Shown: positions 8,147 to 16,971, counted from the stretch's first letter. The stretch is 64,000 nucleotides of DNA from Anaerolineales bacterium (GCA_020634935.1 JACKAT010000024.1:11082-75081), one strand, 5' to 3'. Numbers and translations are program-made. The notes: a model not told the origin generated them from the letters alone.

Positions 8147-8524
8147 TTAGCCCGCTTTCTGAGATCGAGCCGGTTCCGGCTCCTCCAATAGTCTGACGAT
8201 ATGGCGATGATTAGCCGCGCCCCACTGCGCGATCATATCCAGGACAGGCTTCAATGTCTCGCCGAACTCGCTCAATGCGTACTCCACTTTAGGCGGCACT
8301 TCGGGATAGACGGTTCGATTAACCAAGCCGTCCCGTTCCAAATCCCGTAACTGCTGGGTCAGCATTTTGGGGGTGATATCGGGCAGCTCGCGCCTGAACT
8401 GGCCGAAGCGCAGCACGCCCTGTTGGTGCAGCTTCCACAAAATACGCGGCTTCCATTTGCCGCTCAGCAGCTCTAAACTGGTTTCGACCGGACAACCGTG
8501 TATTCTACCGTTTGAGATACTCAT
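8147..8524 (-). CDS. HxlR-family winged-helix transcriptional regulator
   Basis: 125 residues, the standard HxlR/YodB length. Typical features: an N-terminal Cys in GCPVETSLELLSGKWK (Cys11), the redox or electrophile sensor position in many members; then the DNA-binding helices (FGQFRRELPDITPKMLTQQL) and the wing (TVYPEVPPKVEYALSEFG). It is the first gene of a two-gene operon with the MFS transporter. A GTACT-N12-AGTAC inverted repeat lies immediately upstream over the likely -10, which suggests self-repression relieved by thiol modification. That mode is known for the family and inferred here. Confidence 0.92.
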   Translation of the reverse strand: MSISNGRIHGCPVETSLELLSGKWKPRILWKLHQQGVLRFGQFRRELPDITPKMLTQQLRDLERDGLVNRTVYPEVPPKVEYALSEFGETLKPVLDMIAQWGAANHRHIVRLLEEPEPARSQKAG

Positions 8525-8540
8525 TATAGTTTCCTTTTGG

Positions 8541-8562
8541 GTACTATATCACCAGAAAGTAC
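8541..8562 (-). promoter_or_regulatory. Candidate HxlR operator overlapping the -10
   Basis: Inverted repeat GTACT (8541-8545) / AGTAC (8558-8562), 17-22 bases upstream of the HxlR start codon. Read on the minus strand it contains TGATATAGT, a good extended -10. A regulator bound here would block RNA polymerase. The half-sites resemble the TACT...AGTA boxes of YodB-type regulators. Confidence 0.55.
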
Positions 8563-8767
8563 ATACTTCACAAGTGTATACTGACGTGTTAAACTGTCAA
8601 AAATTCCCGTACCGATAAATAGTCAGGAGCGGCCGCCGCCAAATTGGTCATCAAAGCCCTAGGCGTATAAACTGTAATCGGCCTAAAATTAAAAAGTGAT
8701 AGTGGATGGGCTGTCGGCTTTTAGGACAATAATCGAACCCATTAGGCCGAATAGAGACTGGCTGTGT

Positions 8768-9436
8768 ATGACCCCTAACCTCAATCCAGAAACGAATACC
8801 GTCAAGGGCAAAGTGATCTACTTTCTGGTTTTGGTTGCCCTCAATCAGTTGATCTACCCGATCACCCAGCAGGGCGGCATCTTTCTAATTCTGTATCAAT
8901 TTCTCTACGCTTCGATGTTCGCCGCCGGCATCTATATCGCCAGCGACAGCCGCCGCCACGTGCTTATCACGGCCCTAACCGCTCTGATCTATTTGGTTTT
9001 TGGATTTTGGTACGCGCTTGATCCCACCGATGAGTGGAAAATACTGACCGCCTATTTGGCCCTGATCCCCTTTCTGGCTACGGTGATCAACGTTTTGGTG
9101 CGCTATATCTTTCTGGCGCGATCCGTCACTCGCGATGTGATTTACGCGGCGATCAGTATCTATTTGCTGTTAGGGGCTATCTTTGTGCCGATGTACGGCA
9201 TTTTAGAGTCGTTGTCGCCTGGTTCGTTTATCGATGGAGCCGCGCCCGATGGCCCGGTTTCGTGGCAGCAGTTGATTTATTACAGTTACGCCACCCTCAC
9301 CACAATGGGCTACGGCGATGTTTTACCCGTATCGTGGTGGGCGCGCTCCTTCGCCAGCGCCGAGGCCGTTGTCGGTGTTTTGTACCTGGCTATTCTGATG
9401 GCGCGGCTGGTTGGTTTGTACACGCAAAAAGAGTAG
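8768..9436 (+). CDS. Ion-channel (K+ channel-like) membrane protein
   Basis: About 222 residues from the ATG at 8768. The open frame extends 24 codons further up, but that stretch looks non-coding. Four or five membrane segments come first. A pore loop follows with the potassium selectivity filter TTMGYGD at about residue 180 and a last helix, as in Ion_trans_2 channels. The arrangement is that of small channels with extra N-terminal helices. No RCK or cyclic-nucleotide regulatory domain follows the pore; the protein stops 15 residues after the last helix. Residues before the pore (SPGSFIDGAAPDGPVSW) face outside. Confidence 0.82.
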   Translation: MTPNLNPETNTVKGKVIYFLVLVALNQLIYPITQQGGIFLILYQFLYASMFAAGIYIASDSRRHVLITALTALIYLVFGFWYALDPTDEWKILTAYLALIPFLATVINVLVRYIFLARSVTRDVIYAAISIYLLLGAIFVPMYGILESLSPGSFIDGAAPDGPVSWQQLIYYSYATLTTMGYGDVLPVSWWARSFASAEAVVGVLYLAILMARLVGLYTQKE

Positions 9437-9508
9437 GCTATAACTTGCGTAATTGGTATGGGATTGCGGATTTTGTAGTATAAAATAGCTAAAAAATAAA
9501 AATATTCT

Positions 9509-9562
9509 GGAGCGACAAAGCTTGCTTTGTCAAACCTGATCAAAGCTCTGCTTTGATGCTCC
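9509..9562. repeat. Branched hairpin repeat (cloverleaf family relative)
   Basis: Outer stem GGAGC / GCTCC encloses two perfect hairpins, GACAAAGC-TT-GCTTTGTC and TCAAAGC-TCT-GCTTTGA. The fold is a three-way junction. The outer stem and arm sequences match the 84-bp cloverleaf repeats at 51226. It sits 30 bases before the start of the F420-reductase-like gene and could affect its translation. Confidence 0.75.
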
Positions 9563-9591
9563 AGACCTTTATCAAAGGAGAGCTTATTCTA

Positions 9592-10203
9592 ATGAAGATT
9601 ACTGTGCTTGGCGCCGGAAATATTGGGGCTACTTTAGGTAAAAAATGGGCGGCTCAAGGCCACGACGTGATCTTTGGCGTTCGAGACGTGACGGCGGCTA
9701 AATACCAAACGCTCCTGGAAACGATGACCGGCCAGGCCGCCGTCGCCCCTACGGTCGAGGCCGCGGCCGCCGCCGAGGTCATCGTTCTGGCGATTCCCGG
9801 CGCGGCCGTCAACGAAACCCTGGCCCAACTGGGCAGCACGCTGGCCGATAAAATTATCATCGATGCCACCAACCAGATCTCACAAGCCGATATGAGCGCC
9901 GTTGCGACCATCGCCGCCGCCGCGCCCCAGGCCAAACTGTTTCGGGCGTTCAACACGTTGGGCTGGGAAAATTTCGAGACCCCTGAGCTAGACAGCGTGC
10001 AAATCGATCTGTTTTACTGCGGCGAATCAAGCGCCGGCCAGGAGACCGTCGATCAATTAATTGCAGATATTGGCCTACGACCGGTTTACCTTGGCGGGCT
10101 TGACAAAGCCCCGGTCCTTGACGCCCTCACCCGACTCTGGTTTACGCTGGCTTATGAGCAAGGCAACGGCCGCCGGTTGGCCTTCAAAATGCTGAGGGCA
10201 TAA
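9592..10203 (+). CDS. NADPH-dependent F420 reductase-like / NAD-binding protein
   Basis: 203 residues. Rossmann fold with an immediate dinucleotide motif MKITVLGAGNIGATLGKKW (GxGNIG), followed by HDVIFGVRD, as in the NADPH:F420 oxidoreductase-like (NAD_binding_9) family. Later family features are VIVLAIPGAAV, KIIIDATNQ and KLFRAFNTLGWENF. The ATG at 9592 is chosen because AAAGGAG stands 10 bases before it; a longer frame from 9553 starts inside the upstream repeat. Many bacterial members do not use F420, so a general NADP(H) reductase role is equally possible. Confidence 0.88.
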   Translation: MKITVLGAGNIGATLGKKWAAQGHDVIFGVRDVTAAKYQTLLETMTGQAAVAPTVEAAAAAEVIVLAIPGAAVNETLAQLGSTLADKIIIDATNQISQADMSAVATIAAAAPQAKLFRAFNTLGWENFETPELDSVQIDLFYCGESSAGQETVDQLIADIGLRPVYLGGLDKAPVLDALTRLWFTLAYEQGNGRRLAFKMLRA

Positions 10204-10220
10204 CGCGGCCGGTCAGCCGC

Positions 10221-11306
10221 TTACTTCTTGCTATACTCGTTCTTGCGAAACTTCTTCATCGCTCGGTGGATTTCTTTATCCTTGCGCTTAGAGTCGATCG
10301 CCGAATGCCGATCCTGCTTGCGGTCCAGATAGGCCATCTCTTTGTTTAACTTGAGATAGTTGTCGTACCGTTCGCGTGGTAATTCGCCGGCCTTGACCGC
10401 GGCCAGCACGGCACAGCCTTTTTCCTGCGTATGGCTGCAATCAGGAAAATGGCACGCGATCGCCAACTGCACAATCTCGGCGAAGGCGTCATCCATGCCT
10501 TGGTCCGAACTCCACATCTGCAGCTCCCGCATACCGGGCGTGTCGATCAGCAGCGCCCCGTTCGGCAAGACGATCAACTCACGGTGAGTGGTGGTGTGGC
10601 GGCCTTTGGCATCCACTTCTCTAACCTCGCCGGTTTTCATAATTTCCGCGCCGGCCAGGCGGTTGATCAACGTACTCTTGCCCACCCCCGACGACCCGAT
10701 AAAGGCGTAGGTCCGGCCGGGCAGCAATTTGTGGCGCAGTTCGGTTAGGCCGGCACCGGTGGTCGCGCTGGTCGGCACAACAGCCACATTGCGGGCGATG
10801 GCGCTAACCTGCTGTTTTTTCTGATCCAGGTCAGAACAGAGATCGCTCTTGTTCAGAACAATGACCGGCTCGATGCCGCCTTCATGGGCCATGACCAGAT
10901 AGCGTTCTAATCGTCGGGGGTTGAAGTTGCTATCCAGGCTTTGCACTAGAAAAATGGTGTCGATGTTGGTTGCCATCACCTGCTCCTGAACCTTCTTGCC
11001 GGCGACCTTTCGCGAGAATTTGGTGCGTCGAGGCAAAATGTCGTGGATGATGGCTTTATATTCACCCTCAAACAACGACATCGCCACCCAATCACCCACT
11101 TTGGGCAGGTCCGACGGGCTGTCTACTGTATAGAGCAGTTTGCCGGTTACTTCGGCGTCGTACTCCCCGGCGGGGGTCAAGACCAGGTATCGCTCGCGAT
11201 GTTCAACCGCGACGCGCCCCACTGCAAAACCGGCTTCTTGGAACGGCTTGAAAGCCGCGGCCAGGTCGGGCCGCCAGCCATATTTTTCAAGGTCTGTCAT
11301 ACACAA
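10221..11306 (-). CDS. rsgA: Ribosome small-subunit-dependent GTPase A
   Basis: 361 residues. A circularly permuted GTPase that checks late 30S subunit assembly and releases bound factors. The order is as expected for RsgA: an N-terminal OB-fold (about 15-100), then the G4 motif VLNKSDL (about 155), then G1 GSSGVGKST (about 206), G2-region GRHTTTH and G3 DTPGMREL (about 255). The C-terminal zinc knuckle is CHFPDCSHTQEKGC. The basic lysine-rich tail probably contacts RNA. The following minus-strand gene starts upstream with a 21-base gap, so the two may be cotranscribed. Confidence 0.96.
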   Translation of the reverse strand: MCMTDLEKYGWRPDLAAAFKPFQEAGFAVGRVAVEHRERYLVLTPAGEYDAEVTGKLLYTVDSPSDLPKVGDWVAMSLFEGEYKAIIHDILPRRTKFSRKVAGKKVQEQVMATNIDTIFLVQSLDSNFNPRRLERYLVMAHEGGIEPVIVLNKSDLCSDLDQKKQQVSAIARNVAVVPTSATTGAGLTELRHKLLPGRTYAFIGSSGVGKSTLINRLAGAEIMKTGEVREVDAKGRHTTTHRELIVLPNGALLIDTPGMRELQMWSSDQGMDDAFAEIVQLAIACHFPDCSHTQEKGCAVLAAVKAGELPRERYDNYLKLNKEMAYLDRKQDRHSAIDSKRKDKEIHRAMKKFRKNEYSKK

Positions 11307-11327
11307 TCTCTCCAGGCTATCGCCGCT

Positions 11328-11765
11328 TTAATCGCCCCACAACAGCGGTTTGAGGCCGCCGTACAACCGGGCTGTATCTCGGATATACAAACCAAACGCC
11401 GGCCACCAGATCAGATCATTGGTCACTATCGTCCAGCCAAAGGCCACCGGCAGCAGCCCTTGAGACGCCGACCAAACGAACCCAATCGGGCCGAGAATTT
11501 TTCCCAACAGGCCAATAACGATCAGATGCCGGTGATAACCCGGCCGCCGAGCCGCCCACCAGTAAGCCGGGGCGTAAACCAGCACAAACATACCCACGAC
11601 CTGCCATAGGGCTAGATAGCTGGGCTGGGGTGCATCGATCAATTTAAAAAATAGGGTGGGGAACAAAGTCGTCACACTGCCCCAGATGAAGTTATATAGT
11701 GCGGCGGCATAGAACCAGGGGCTGTACTTTCTTAGCGCCGTGTCGAATTCTAGGTTATGGACCAT
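11328..11765 (-). CDS. Small four-helix membrane protein, unknown function
   Basis: 145 residues with four hydrophobic segments (about 17-38, 53-72, 82-103 and 108-128) and no recognised domain. It lies 21 bases upstream of rsgA on the same strand. Its ATG overlaps the stop of a short upstream reading frame (TAATG at 11764-11768), which is a remnant described separately. The initiation region otherwise has no strong ribosome-binding site. Confidence 0.65.
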   Translation of the reverse strand: MVHNLEFDTALRKYSPWFYAAALYNFIWGSVTTLFPTLFFKLIDAPQPSYLALWQVVGMFVLVYAPAYWWAARRPGYHRHLIVIGLLGKILGPIGFVWSASQGLLPVAFGWTIVTNDLIWWPAFGLYIRDTARLYGGLKPLLWGD

Positions 11766-11925
11766 TAAAGCGAGAGTTTCTCTTGGGTCTCCAACATTTC
11801 GAGTAACTGCCGGGGCGTTACAATGACGCTGCGACCGGCTGTTGATCCGGCCGTAATACCTTACTATGGGATAATACCGCGATGATATCCCGAAACTGAA
11901 ATTCGGTCAATTTATTAAGACCTAA
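11764..11925 (-). pseudogene. Possible remnant of a PIN-domain toxin gene
   Basis: Two short minus-strand frames read LNKLTEFQFRDIIAVLSHSK and then, shifted, GRSVIVTPRQLLEMLE with a stop at 11764-11766. The phrase VIVTPRQLLEML resembles the C-terminal strand and helix of PIN-domain toxins (typically ...VVTPREFLELL). There is no start codon, and the frame is interrupted by stops. If the resemblance is real, this is the decayed tail of a VapC-like gene. Low confidence, judged by eye only. Confidence 0.25.
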
Positions 11926-11930
11926 AACTT

Positions 11931-11951
11931 AAATAACCCAAGTTGCTACCC
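11931..11951. repeat. Solitary end of a family C element
   Basis: AAATAACCCAAGTTGCTACC matches the reverse complement of the right end of the family C element at 6730 (AAATAACTCAAGTTGCTACC) with one change. No partner end is visible nearby, so this is a truncated copy. Confidence 0.55.
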
Positions 11952-11969
11952 ATCAGACCGGTTTTGGAT

Positions 11970-12110
11970 AGGACTTACGCAGTTGGGTATAACGAACGAG
12001 GTGACAGTCACTTAGCGGCGATAAATCGACCTGTTAGGGCAAAGCGGACATTCATTTTCAGCAAAAAGTGACTGTCACCTGGGTTCAATACATTCAACTG
12101 CGTAAGTCCT
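11970..12110. mobile_element. MITE-like palindromic element, family A, copy 2
   Basis: 141 bases. Outer ends AGGACTTACGCAGTTG / CAACTGCGTAAGTCCT are perfect complements over 16 bases, with inner arms GGTGACAGTCACTT / AAGTGACTGTCACC. It lies 74 bases past the stop of the helicase gene and has no coding capacity. This is the best-preserved copy. Confidence 0.88.
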
Positions 12111-12184
12111 AATATTTTGATTCGCTCTCGCTAGATTGTCAGATTTAGCTGATTTGACCGGGATTCCTCTCGCCAAAACCGGGG

Positions 12185-14341
12185 CTAAATCGGCTCCTCC
12201 CACACCGATCGGTAGGCCCCGATCTGTTCAAAATAGCCGATCAACCGTTCGTAAAAAGGGTGGACGCTAATCGTGGCGCTGTCGCCGATCACGATCAGTT
12301 TGCGTCGAGCGCGAGTTAGCGCCACGTTCATGCGGCGAGTGTCGGCCAAGAAACCGATGTCGCCGGCCAGGTTGGCCCGCACCAGCGAGATGATGACCGC
12401 TTCCTTCTCTCGACCTTGAAAACCGTCCACCGTATCGACCTCGACGCCAAGCGGTTCGAGCGGTTCGCGCAGCAGCCGCACCTGGGCCGCGTAGGGCGTA
12501 ATCACCGCGATGTCGCCGGGCCGTACGCCCGCCGCCAGCAGCGACTCGACTTTACGGTTGACTAAAATCGCCTCCTGCGAATTGCGGCGGCTCTGGCCGT
12601 CCGGCTCGATCTCCTCATCGTAACTGGCTCCGGCGGTGTCGATATATTCGACCGGCGTTTCGGTTAGGGCTTCAGCGGTCACGCCCGGCAGGTCGCTCAA
12701 TACATGTGTTCGGACTGAAGGATCGGCTTGCAGTGAGTCGTCGTAAAATTCCTGGGAGGGGAAATTCATGATCGCTTCGTGCATCCGGTATTGGACGGTC
12801 AACTGGCGCGAAATGTCCGGCCCCAGTTCGACCATTAGCCGCTCCATCAGACTTAGGCCAAAACCTTGAGCGGCGGCTTCGGGCGAGACCACGGTCGGCG
12901 GCAGTTGGCAGTGATCGCCGGCCAGGATAATCCGGTCGCTGCGCAAAATCGGCAGCCAGACGCCCGGTTCGGTACTTTGGCCGGCTTCATCGATGACACC
13001 CAGATCGAAGCGACGCCGGCCCAACACCTCACTGCTCAAACCGGTGGTGGTCGCGCACAAAATCCGGGCCGAGTCGAGAATTCGCTCGACAGTTTGGGCC
13101 TCGATGCGGCGAGCGTCGGTCAGCATCTGTTTGGCCTCTTGGCGCATCTCGCGTTTGGCTCCCGGCTCCGGTCTGGCTCGCTTAAATTTGCCGGCCTGAT
13201 CGCGTAAAGCGTACGCTTCGCGGATGAGCTTGCGGGCGATCTTCATATCGGGATGGTTATCGACCAGCAGATCGAGGGTGTGCTCCCGCAGTTGGGGTAA
13301 GACCCGGGCCGGGTGGCCCAGCCGCAGCACGCTTTCGCCCGCCGCCAGCAGCCGCTCAAACACGTTATCGACCGCCAGGTTGCTGGGAGCGCAGGCCAGC
13401 ACGGTTTGGCCCTGCCGCACCGCCTGCCGGATAACCTCGACTACAGTGGTGGTTTTGCCTGTCCCCGGCGGCCCGTGAATGATGGCCACATCGTTAGCCG
13501 CCAAGGCGAAACGAACTGCTTCGAGTTGGGGCGGGTTAAGGCCATGATCCAGTGGAGCGGGAGCCGAGTCGGGCTGTTTTTGGAACGAGGGCGGCTGTTC
13601 GTACAGCAAGACGCGGCGCAGCTCGGCCGTCCGGTCGCCGCGAGCGGAGCGGGCGCGGGTCAACGCGTCTCGCTGCCGCTGCCGGGCGATTTCGTCGTTT
13701 GAGACATCGAGCCGGAAGGTAGGGCGGCTGGTTTCAGTCTCCGGCCATTCGTTGAGAGCCACCTGAATCGTTTGGCGGTCACGCTGGCTAACCACGCCCC
13801 GCCAGGCGGTGTCGCCGCCGCTCTGCTCTTCGGTCAGGATCACCGGCGTCCCCACTTCGAGCCGGTGCCAGGGTAAAGATTGGTTCTGGCTGCGTTTGGC
13901 CAGCGTCACCAAAATGCGGCCGCCCAGCCCGCCGTATTCATCGATGATCACTAATTGGACCAATGTGTGGCCGGTGCGTTCGGCAGCCTCATCCGAACCG
14001 GCGCGCTGCATCTCGGCCAGCAACTGCGCTTTTTCAGCTTCTGCTTCCAGGTCGAGCAGCCGCGCCAAACGTTGGAAGTGATCTTCGTCCGTCCCGGCCG
14101 AGGCGCGACCGGGGTCGGCCTGCGTCCAGGCCCGAATGTGGCGATGATTGAGCTGGGCGCCATCGAGGGCTTTGACCAGCGAGTCGGCCAGCGCGTCGGG
14201 AATGTCGACCGTCGCTTGCCGGCCGGTTAGTTCGATGCGGCCGATAGCATCGCGGCTGGCGCCGCCGGTTTCAATCATAAAGCGCAGAATAGCGCCCTTG
14301 TTAATGCCAGGCGGGAGGTTGTCGAGAAAGAGTAAAGTCAT
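12185..14341 (-). CDS. Superfamily 1B DNA/RNA helicase, UPF1/IGHMBP2-like
   Basis: 718 residues. The N-terminal 260 residues include an OB-like/stalk region. All helicase motifs follow in order: Q/Walker A GPPGTGKTTTVVEVI (about 290), motif Ia ACAPSNLAVDNV, motif II VIDEAGQSTEPG (DEAG, about 450), motif III LAGDHCQLPP, motif IV QYRMHEAIMNFPS, motif V VDTVDGFQGREKEAVIISLV and motif VI NVALTRARRKLIVIGD. This is the AAA_11/AAA_12 pair of the Upf1-like group, which moves 5' to 3' on single strands. Bacterial members are thought to act in DNA repair or RNA handling; the exact role is not known. It is apparently monocistronic. Confidence 0.93.
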   Translation of the reverse strand: MTLLFLDNLPPGINKGAILRFMIETGGASRDAIGRIELTGRQATVDIPDALADSLVKALDGAQLNHRHIRAWTQADPGRASAGTDEDHFQRLARLLDLEAEAEKAQLLAEMQRAGSDEAAERTGHTLVQLVIIDEYGGLGGRILVTLAKRSQNQSLPWHRLEVGTPVILTEEQSGGDTAWRGVVSQRDRQTIQVALNEWPETETSRPTFRLDVSNDEIARQRQRDALTRARSARGDRTAELRRVLLYEQPPSFQKQPDSAPAPLDHGLNPPQLEAVRFALAANDVAIIHGPPGTGKTTTVVEVIRQAVRQGQTVLACAPSNLAVDNVFERLLAAGESVLRLGHPARVLPQLREHTLDLLVDNHPDMKIARKLIREAYALRDQAGKFKRARPEPGAKREMRQEAKQMLTDARRIEAQTVERILDSARILCATTTGLSSEVLGRRRFDLGVIDEAGQSTEPGVWLPILRSDRIILAGDHCQLPPTVVSPEAAAQGFGLSLMERLMVELGPDISRQLTVQYRMHEAIMNFPSQEFYDDSLQADPSVRTHVLSDLPGVTAEALTETPVEYIDTAGASYDEEIEPDGQSRRNSQEAILVNRKVESLLAAGVRPGDIAVITPYAAQVRLLREPLEPLGVEVDTVDGFQGREKEAVIISLVRANLAGDIGFLADTRRMNVALTRARRKLIVIGDSATISVHPFYERLIGYFEQIGAYRSVWEEPI

Positions 14342-14468
14342 CGCTTATCACTTGTCGCGTTATATGGGTCAGAAATTACCAGGTAAGACATCGCTAACGC
14401 ATTAGGCTAATGCGGATTGTATACCAGGCCTGGTTAAATGGCGAAAAAGTTACGGACGGTTTTTGAAT

Positions 14469-14497
14469 TTGACACAGTATTAAAATCGTGATAAATT
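14469..14497 (+). promoter_or_regulatory. Promoter of the cold-shock gene
   Basis: Consensus -35 TTGACA (14469-14474), a 17-base spacer and an extended -10 TGATAAATT (hexamer 14492-14497). Transcription would start near 14504, giving a 5' leader of about 100 bases before the cold-shock ORF. Long leaders are typical of cspA-type genes regulated by RNA structure. Confidence 0.7.
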
Positions 14498-14606
14498 TTG
14501 CATTGTAGTTAGTAGGTGGCTTGAATCAACGTAAGATTTTTAATCTGAAGTGATTGTACACCGCTAGCCAGGATAAGTTAATTTTAGTGAAAGGAGGTGT
14601 ATAGTC

Positions 14607-14816
14607 ATGCCAGATCGTGTTACTGGAACCGTGAAGTGGTTCAACGCTACTAAAGGCTATGGCTTCATTGAACGCAGTGATGGGAAAGATGTGTTTGTTC
14701 ACTACAGTGCTATCAACGGGTCCGGCTATCGTTCACTCCAAGAGGGTCAACGTGTAGAATTTACGGTTGTTGAGGGCCAAAAAGGGCTGCAAGCGCAAGA
14801 TGTGATTGTAGTTTAG
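14607..14816 (+). CDS. Cold-shock protein, CspA family
   Basis: 69 residues, a single cold-shock domain (OB fold) that binds single-stranded nucleic acid and melts RNA structure. Both RNA-binding motifs are intact: RNP1-like KGYGFIE (residues 16-22) and RNP2-like VFVHYSAI (29-36). A strong ribosome-binding site AAAGGAGGTG precedes the ATG. It has its own promoter about 110 bases upstream and a strong terminator just downstream, so it is a stand-alone highly expressed unit. Confidence 0.97.
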   Translation: MPDRVTGTVKWFNATKGYGFIERSDGKDVFVHYSAINGSGYRSLQEGQRVEFTVVEGQKGLQAQDVIVV

Positions 14817-14843
14817 TTAGGTAAATTTATTACAAGTCAGTTG

Positions 14844-14877
14844 AAAAGTGTGTCCTATTAGTGGGACACACTTTTTA
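14844..14877 (+). terminator. Rho-independent terminator after the cold-shock gene
   Basis: Perfect 12-bp stem AAAAGTGTGTCC / GGGACACACTTTT with a TATTAGT-type loop and a T-rich 3' side. It ends 17 bases before the ATG of the M20 amidohydrolase, so the amidohydrolase ribosome-binding site (TGGAGGA) lies right at its foot. Read-through would control expression of that gene. Confidence 0.92.
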
Positions 14878-14894
14878 TTTTGGAGGATTTTATC

Positions 14895-16097
14895 ATGAAG
14901 CCAACGCTAGATGGCGCAGCTATTTTAAAGCAAGCTAACTCCTTGCATGAAAAAATTCGTTCGTGGCGGCGGCAAATTCATCGCTACCCGGAATTGGGCT
15001 TTACCGAAACGCGTACCGCCGCTTTAATTGCCGCTGCCTTGTGTGATCTGGGGATCGAGCCGGAAACTGAAGTGGCCAAAACCGGCGTGGTGGGCGTAAT
15101 CAAGGGTGGCGATGGGCCAGTGGTTGGCCTACGCGCCGATATCGACGCGCTGCCCATTACCGAGCAAAACGGCGCCGATTTTGACAGCACCCGCCCCGGC
15201 TTGATGCACGCCTGCGGCCACGATGCCCACACGGCCATGCTGCTAGGCGCGGCGACCATCTTGAAGACGCTGGCCGATCGCGGCCAACTGCCGGGGACCG
15301 TGCGCCTGCTCTTCCAGCCGAGCGAGGAAGGTCAGGACGAGGAAGGTAAATCCGGGGGGATGCGGATGGTTGACGAAGGGGCGCTCGCTGGGCTGGATGC
15401 CGTTTTTGGACTGCACGTTGATACGGGCCTGCCGGTTGGTACGGTGGCCACCCGGCCCGGCCCGATGATGGCCAGCGCCGATACCTTTACCCTGACTCTG
15501 TTCGGCCAGGCTGCCCACGCGGCGCGGCCGCACCAGGGGCTTGACACCATTGCCCTCGCCGCCCATGTGATTCAGGCCATTCATCAAATCGTCAGCCGGC
15601 GGCTCGATCCCATCGGGGAAGGCGTCATCACCATCGGCACCATTCAGGGCGGCGCTAAAGATAACATCATCGCCGATACGGTAACGATGACCGGCACGAT
15701 TCGCAGCTTTATGCCGGAAAATAGGGATCGGCTTCATACGGAACTTCAGCGCGCCTGTCGTATTATCGAGCCGCTGGGGGGACGTTTTGAGTTGAAAATT
15801 GTTACCGGTTATCCACCGCTGGTCAATGATGAGGCTATGGCCGGCCTGATGTTGTCGGCAGCACGCGATTTATTGGGGAGCGAGCAAGTGCGCGTGGCTG
15901 AGAAAATCATGGCGGCTGAGGATTTTAGCTTTATGGCTCGAACTGTGCCGGGCAGCTTCTTGCGATTAGGGGTCTACAATCCGGCCTGGCCGCAGCTTTA
16001 TCCGGTTCACACCCCCACCTTCCGGATCGATGAAGAGGCGCTACCCATCGGCGCCGCCGCATTGGTGGCCACGGCACTGGCTCGACTGACTTTGTAG
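14895..16097 (+). CDS. M20D-family amidohydrolase / N-acyl-amino-acid hydrolase
   Basis: 400 residues from the ATG at 14895, which follows TGGAGGA by 8 bases. Zinc-dependent peptidase M20D (IAA-amino-acid/hippurate hydrolase group) that splits amide bonds of N-acyl amino acids. Visible: HRYPELGFTETRTAALI near the start, metal ligands in MHACGHDAHTAMLLGAA (about 100-116), the catalytic Glu pair in LLFQPSEEGQ (about 137-143), a dimerisation domain (about 185-300) with the AAHAARPHQGLD signature, and the last metal-site segment MAAEDFSFMA (about 340-350). Full length and intact. The substrate is not identifiable. Confidence 0.93.
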   Translation: MKPTLDGAAILKQANSLHEKIRSWRRQIHRYPELGFTETRTAALIAAALCDLGIEPETEVAKTGVVGVIKGGDGPVVGLRADIDALPITEQNGADFDSTRPGLMHACGHDAHTAMLLGAATILKTLADRGQLPGTVRLLFQPSEEGQDEEGKSGGMRMVDEGALAGLDAVFGLHVDTGLPVGTVATRPGPMMASADTFTLTLFGQAAHAARPHQGLDTIALAAHVIQAIHQIVSRRLDPIGEGVITIGTIQGGAKDNIIADTVTMTGTIRSFMPENRDRLHTELQRACRIIEPLGGRFELKIVTGYPPLVNDEAMAGLMLSAARDLLGSEQVRVAEKIMAAEDFSFMARTVPGSFLRLGVYNPAWPQLYPVHTPTFRIDEEALPIGAAALVATALARLTL

Positions 16098-16173
16098 TAA
16101 GGGTGTTAGCCGTTTTTGGGGAAGTAGGGCCGCTAAAGCGGTTACTACGAACTAGCCGGGCCCGAAGAGATAG

Positions 16174-16971
16174 TTAGTTTTGCAGAAACGCTTTTACGAT
16201 CTGGCTGAATGTGTCCGGCTGTTCTAAATGAACATTATGACCGGCGTCGGGTATGATTTCAACGACGGCCTGAGAAATTTTTTGACCTATTTGAGCCATC
16301 ATCGTGGTATATGTTTGATCGAGCACGCCGGCCAGCAGCAGGGTGGGCATGGGCAGCCCGTCCAGGCGATCCCACAGCGGCGGCTGGCGACCGGGACTGA
16401 GGTCTTGGATAATTTTGGCTGCCCAGCGCGGATCATTTTTTTTCCGTTCGGCTTTGATCGCATTAAGCCGTTCCGGCTGAGCCTGAAGCGACTGAAATAA
16501 GTTCAGTTGGTACCACTGCTCGACAAAGGCATCGATACCTTCGGCCATGATTTGTTCAGCCCGTTGATCATCCAACTCAGCCCGTGATCGGCGCGTCTCT
16601 TCATCCTCAAGGCCAGGGCTGGCGCTCTCGATAGTTAAGGTGGTGATCAGCTGGGGGAAATGGACAGCCGTATAGAGGGCGATGCGCCCGCCTAACGAGT
16701 AACCGGCGAGATGGACCTGTTTGAGACCAAGCCGGCTGATAAGCTGTCGCAGCCCGTCGGCGATGACAGCGAAATCAAGGGGGTAGGTTAGAGAAAAGTC
16801 CGTATTCCAACCATGTCCGGGCAGGTCGGGTAAGATACAGTAGAAGCGATCGGCCAGTTGTTTAGCAATGAACAACCAATCTGAGCCGGCCCCCATAAAT
16901 CCGTGCAAAAAAACAATAGCGGGTCGATACGAGTCGCCAACGGTTTGATAAGGCCAGATAGGTAGTGTCAT
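16174..16971 (-). CDS. Alpha/beta hydrolase, MenH/acyl-ester hydrolase-like
   Basis: 265 residues from the ATG at 16971 (GGAG 8 bases upstream); a longer frame begins at a TTG inside the upstream terminator. Alpha/beta-hydrolase fold: oxyanion strand AIVFLHGFMGAGSDW (about 20-34), nucleophile elbow AGYSLGGRIALY (Ser about 97), and the late catalytic His in IPDAGHNVHLEQPDTF (about 245). The cap and motif spacing resemble MenH, the SHCHC synthase of menaquinone synthesis. No other men genes are nearby, so a general esterase remains possible. Confidence 0.85.
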   Translation of the reverse strand: MTLPIWPYQTVGDSYRPAIVFLHGFMGAGSDWLFIAKQLADRFYCILPDLPGHGWNTDFSLTYPLDFAVIADGLRQLISRLGLKQVHLAGYSLGGRIALYTAVHFPQLITTLTIESASPGLEDEETRRSRAELDDQRAEQIMAEGIDAFVEQWYQLNLFQSLQAQPERLNAIKAERKKNDPRWAAKIIQDLSPGRQPPLWDRLDGLPMPTLLLAGVLDQTYTTMMAQIGQKISQAVVEIIPDAGHNVHLEQPDTFSQIVKAFLQN

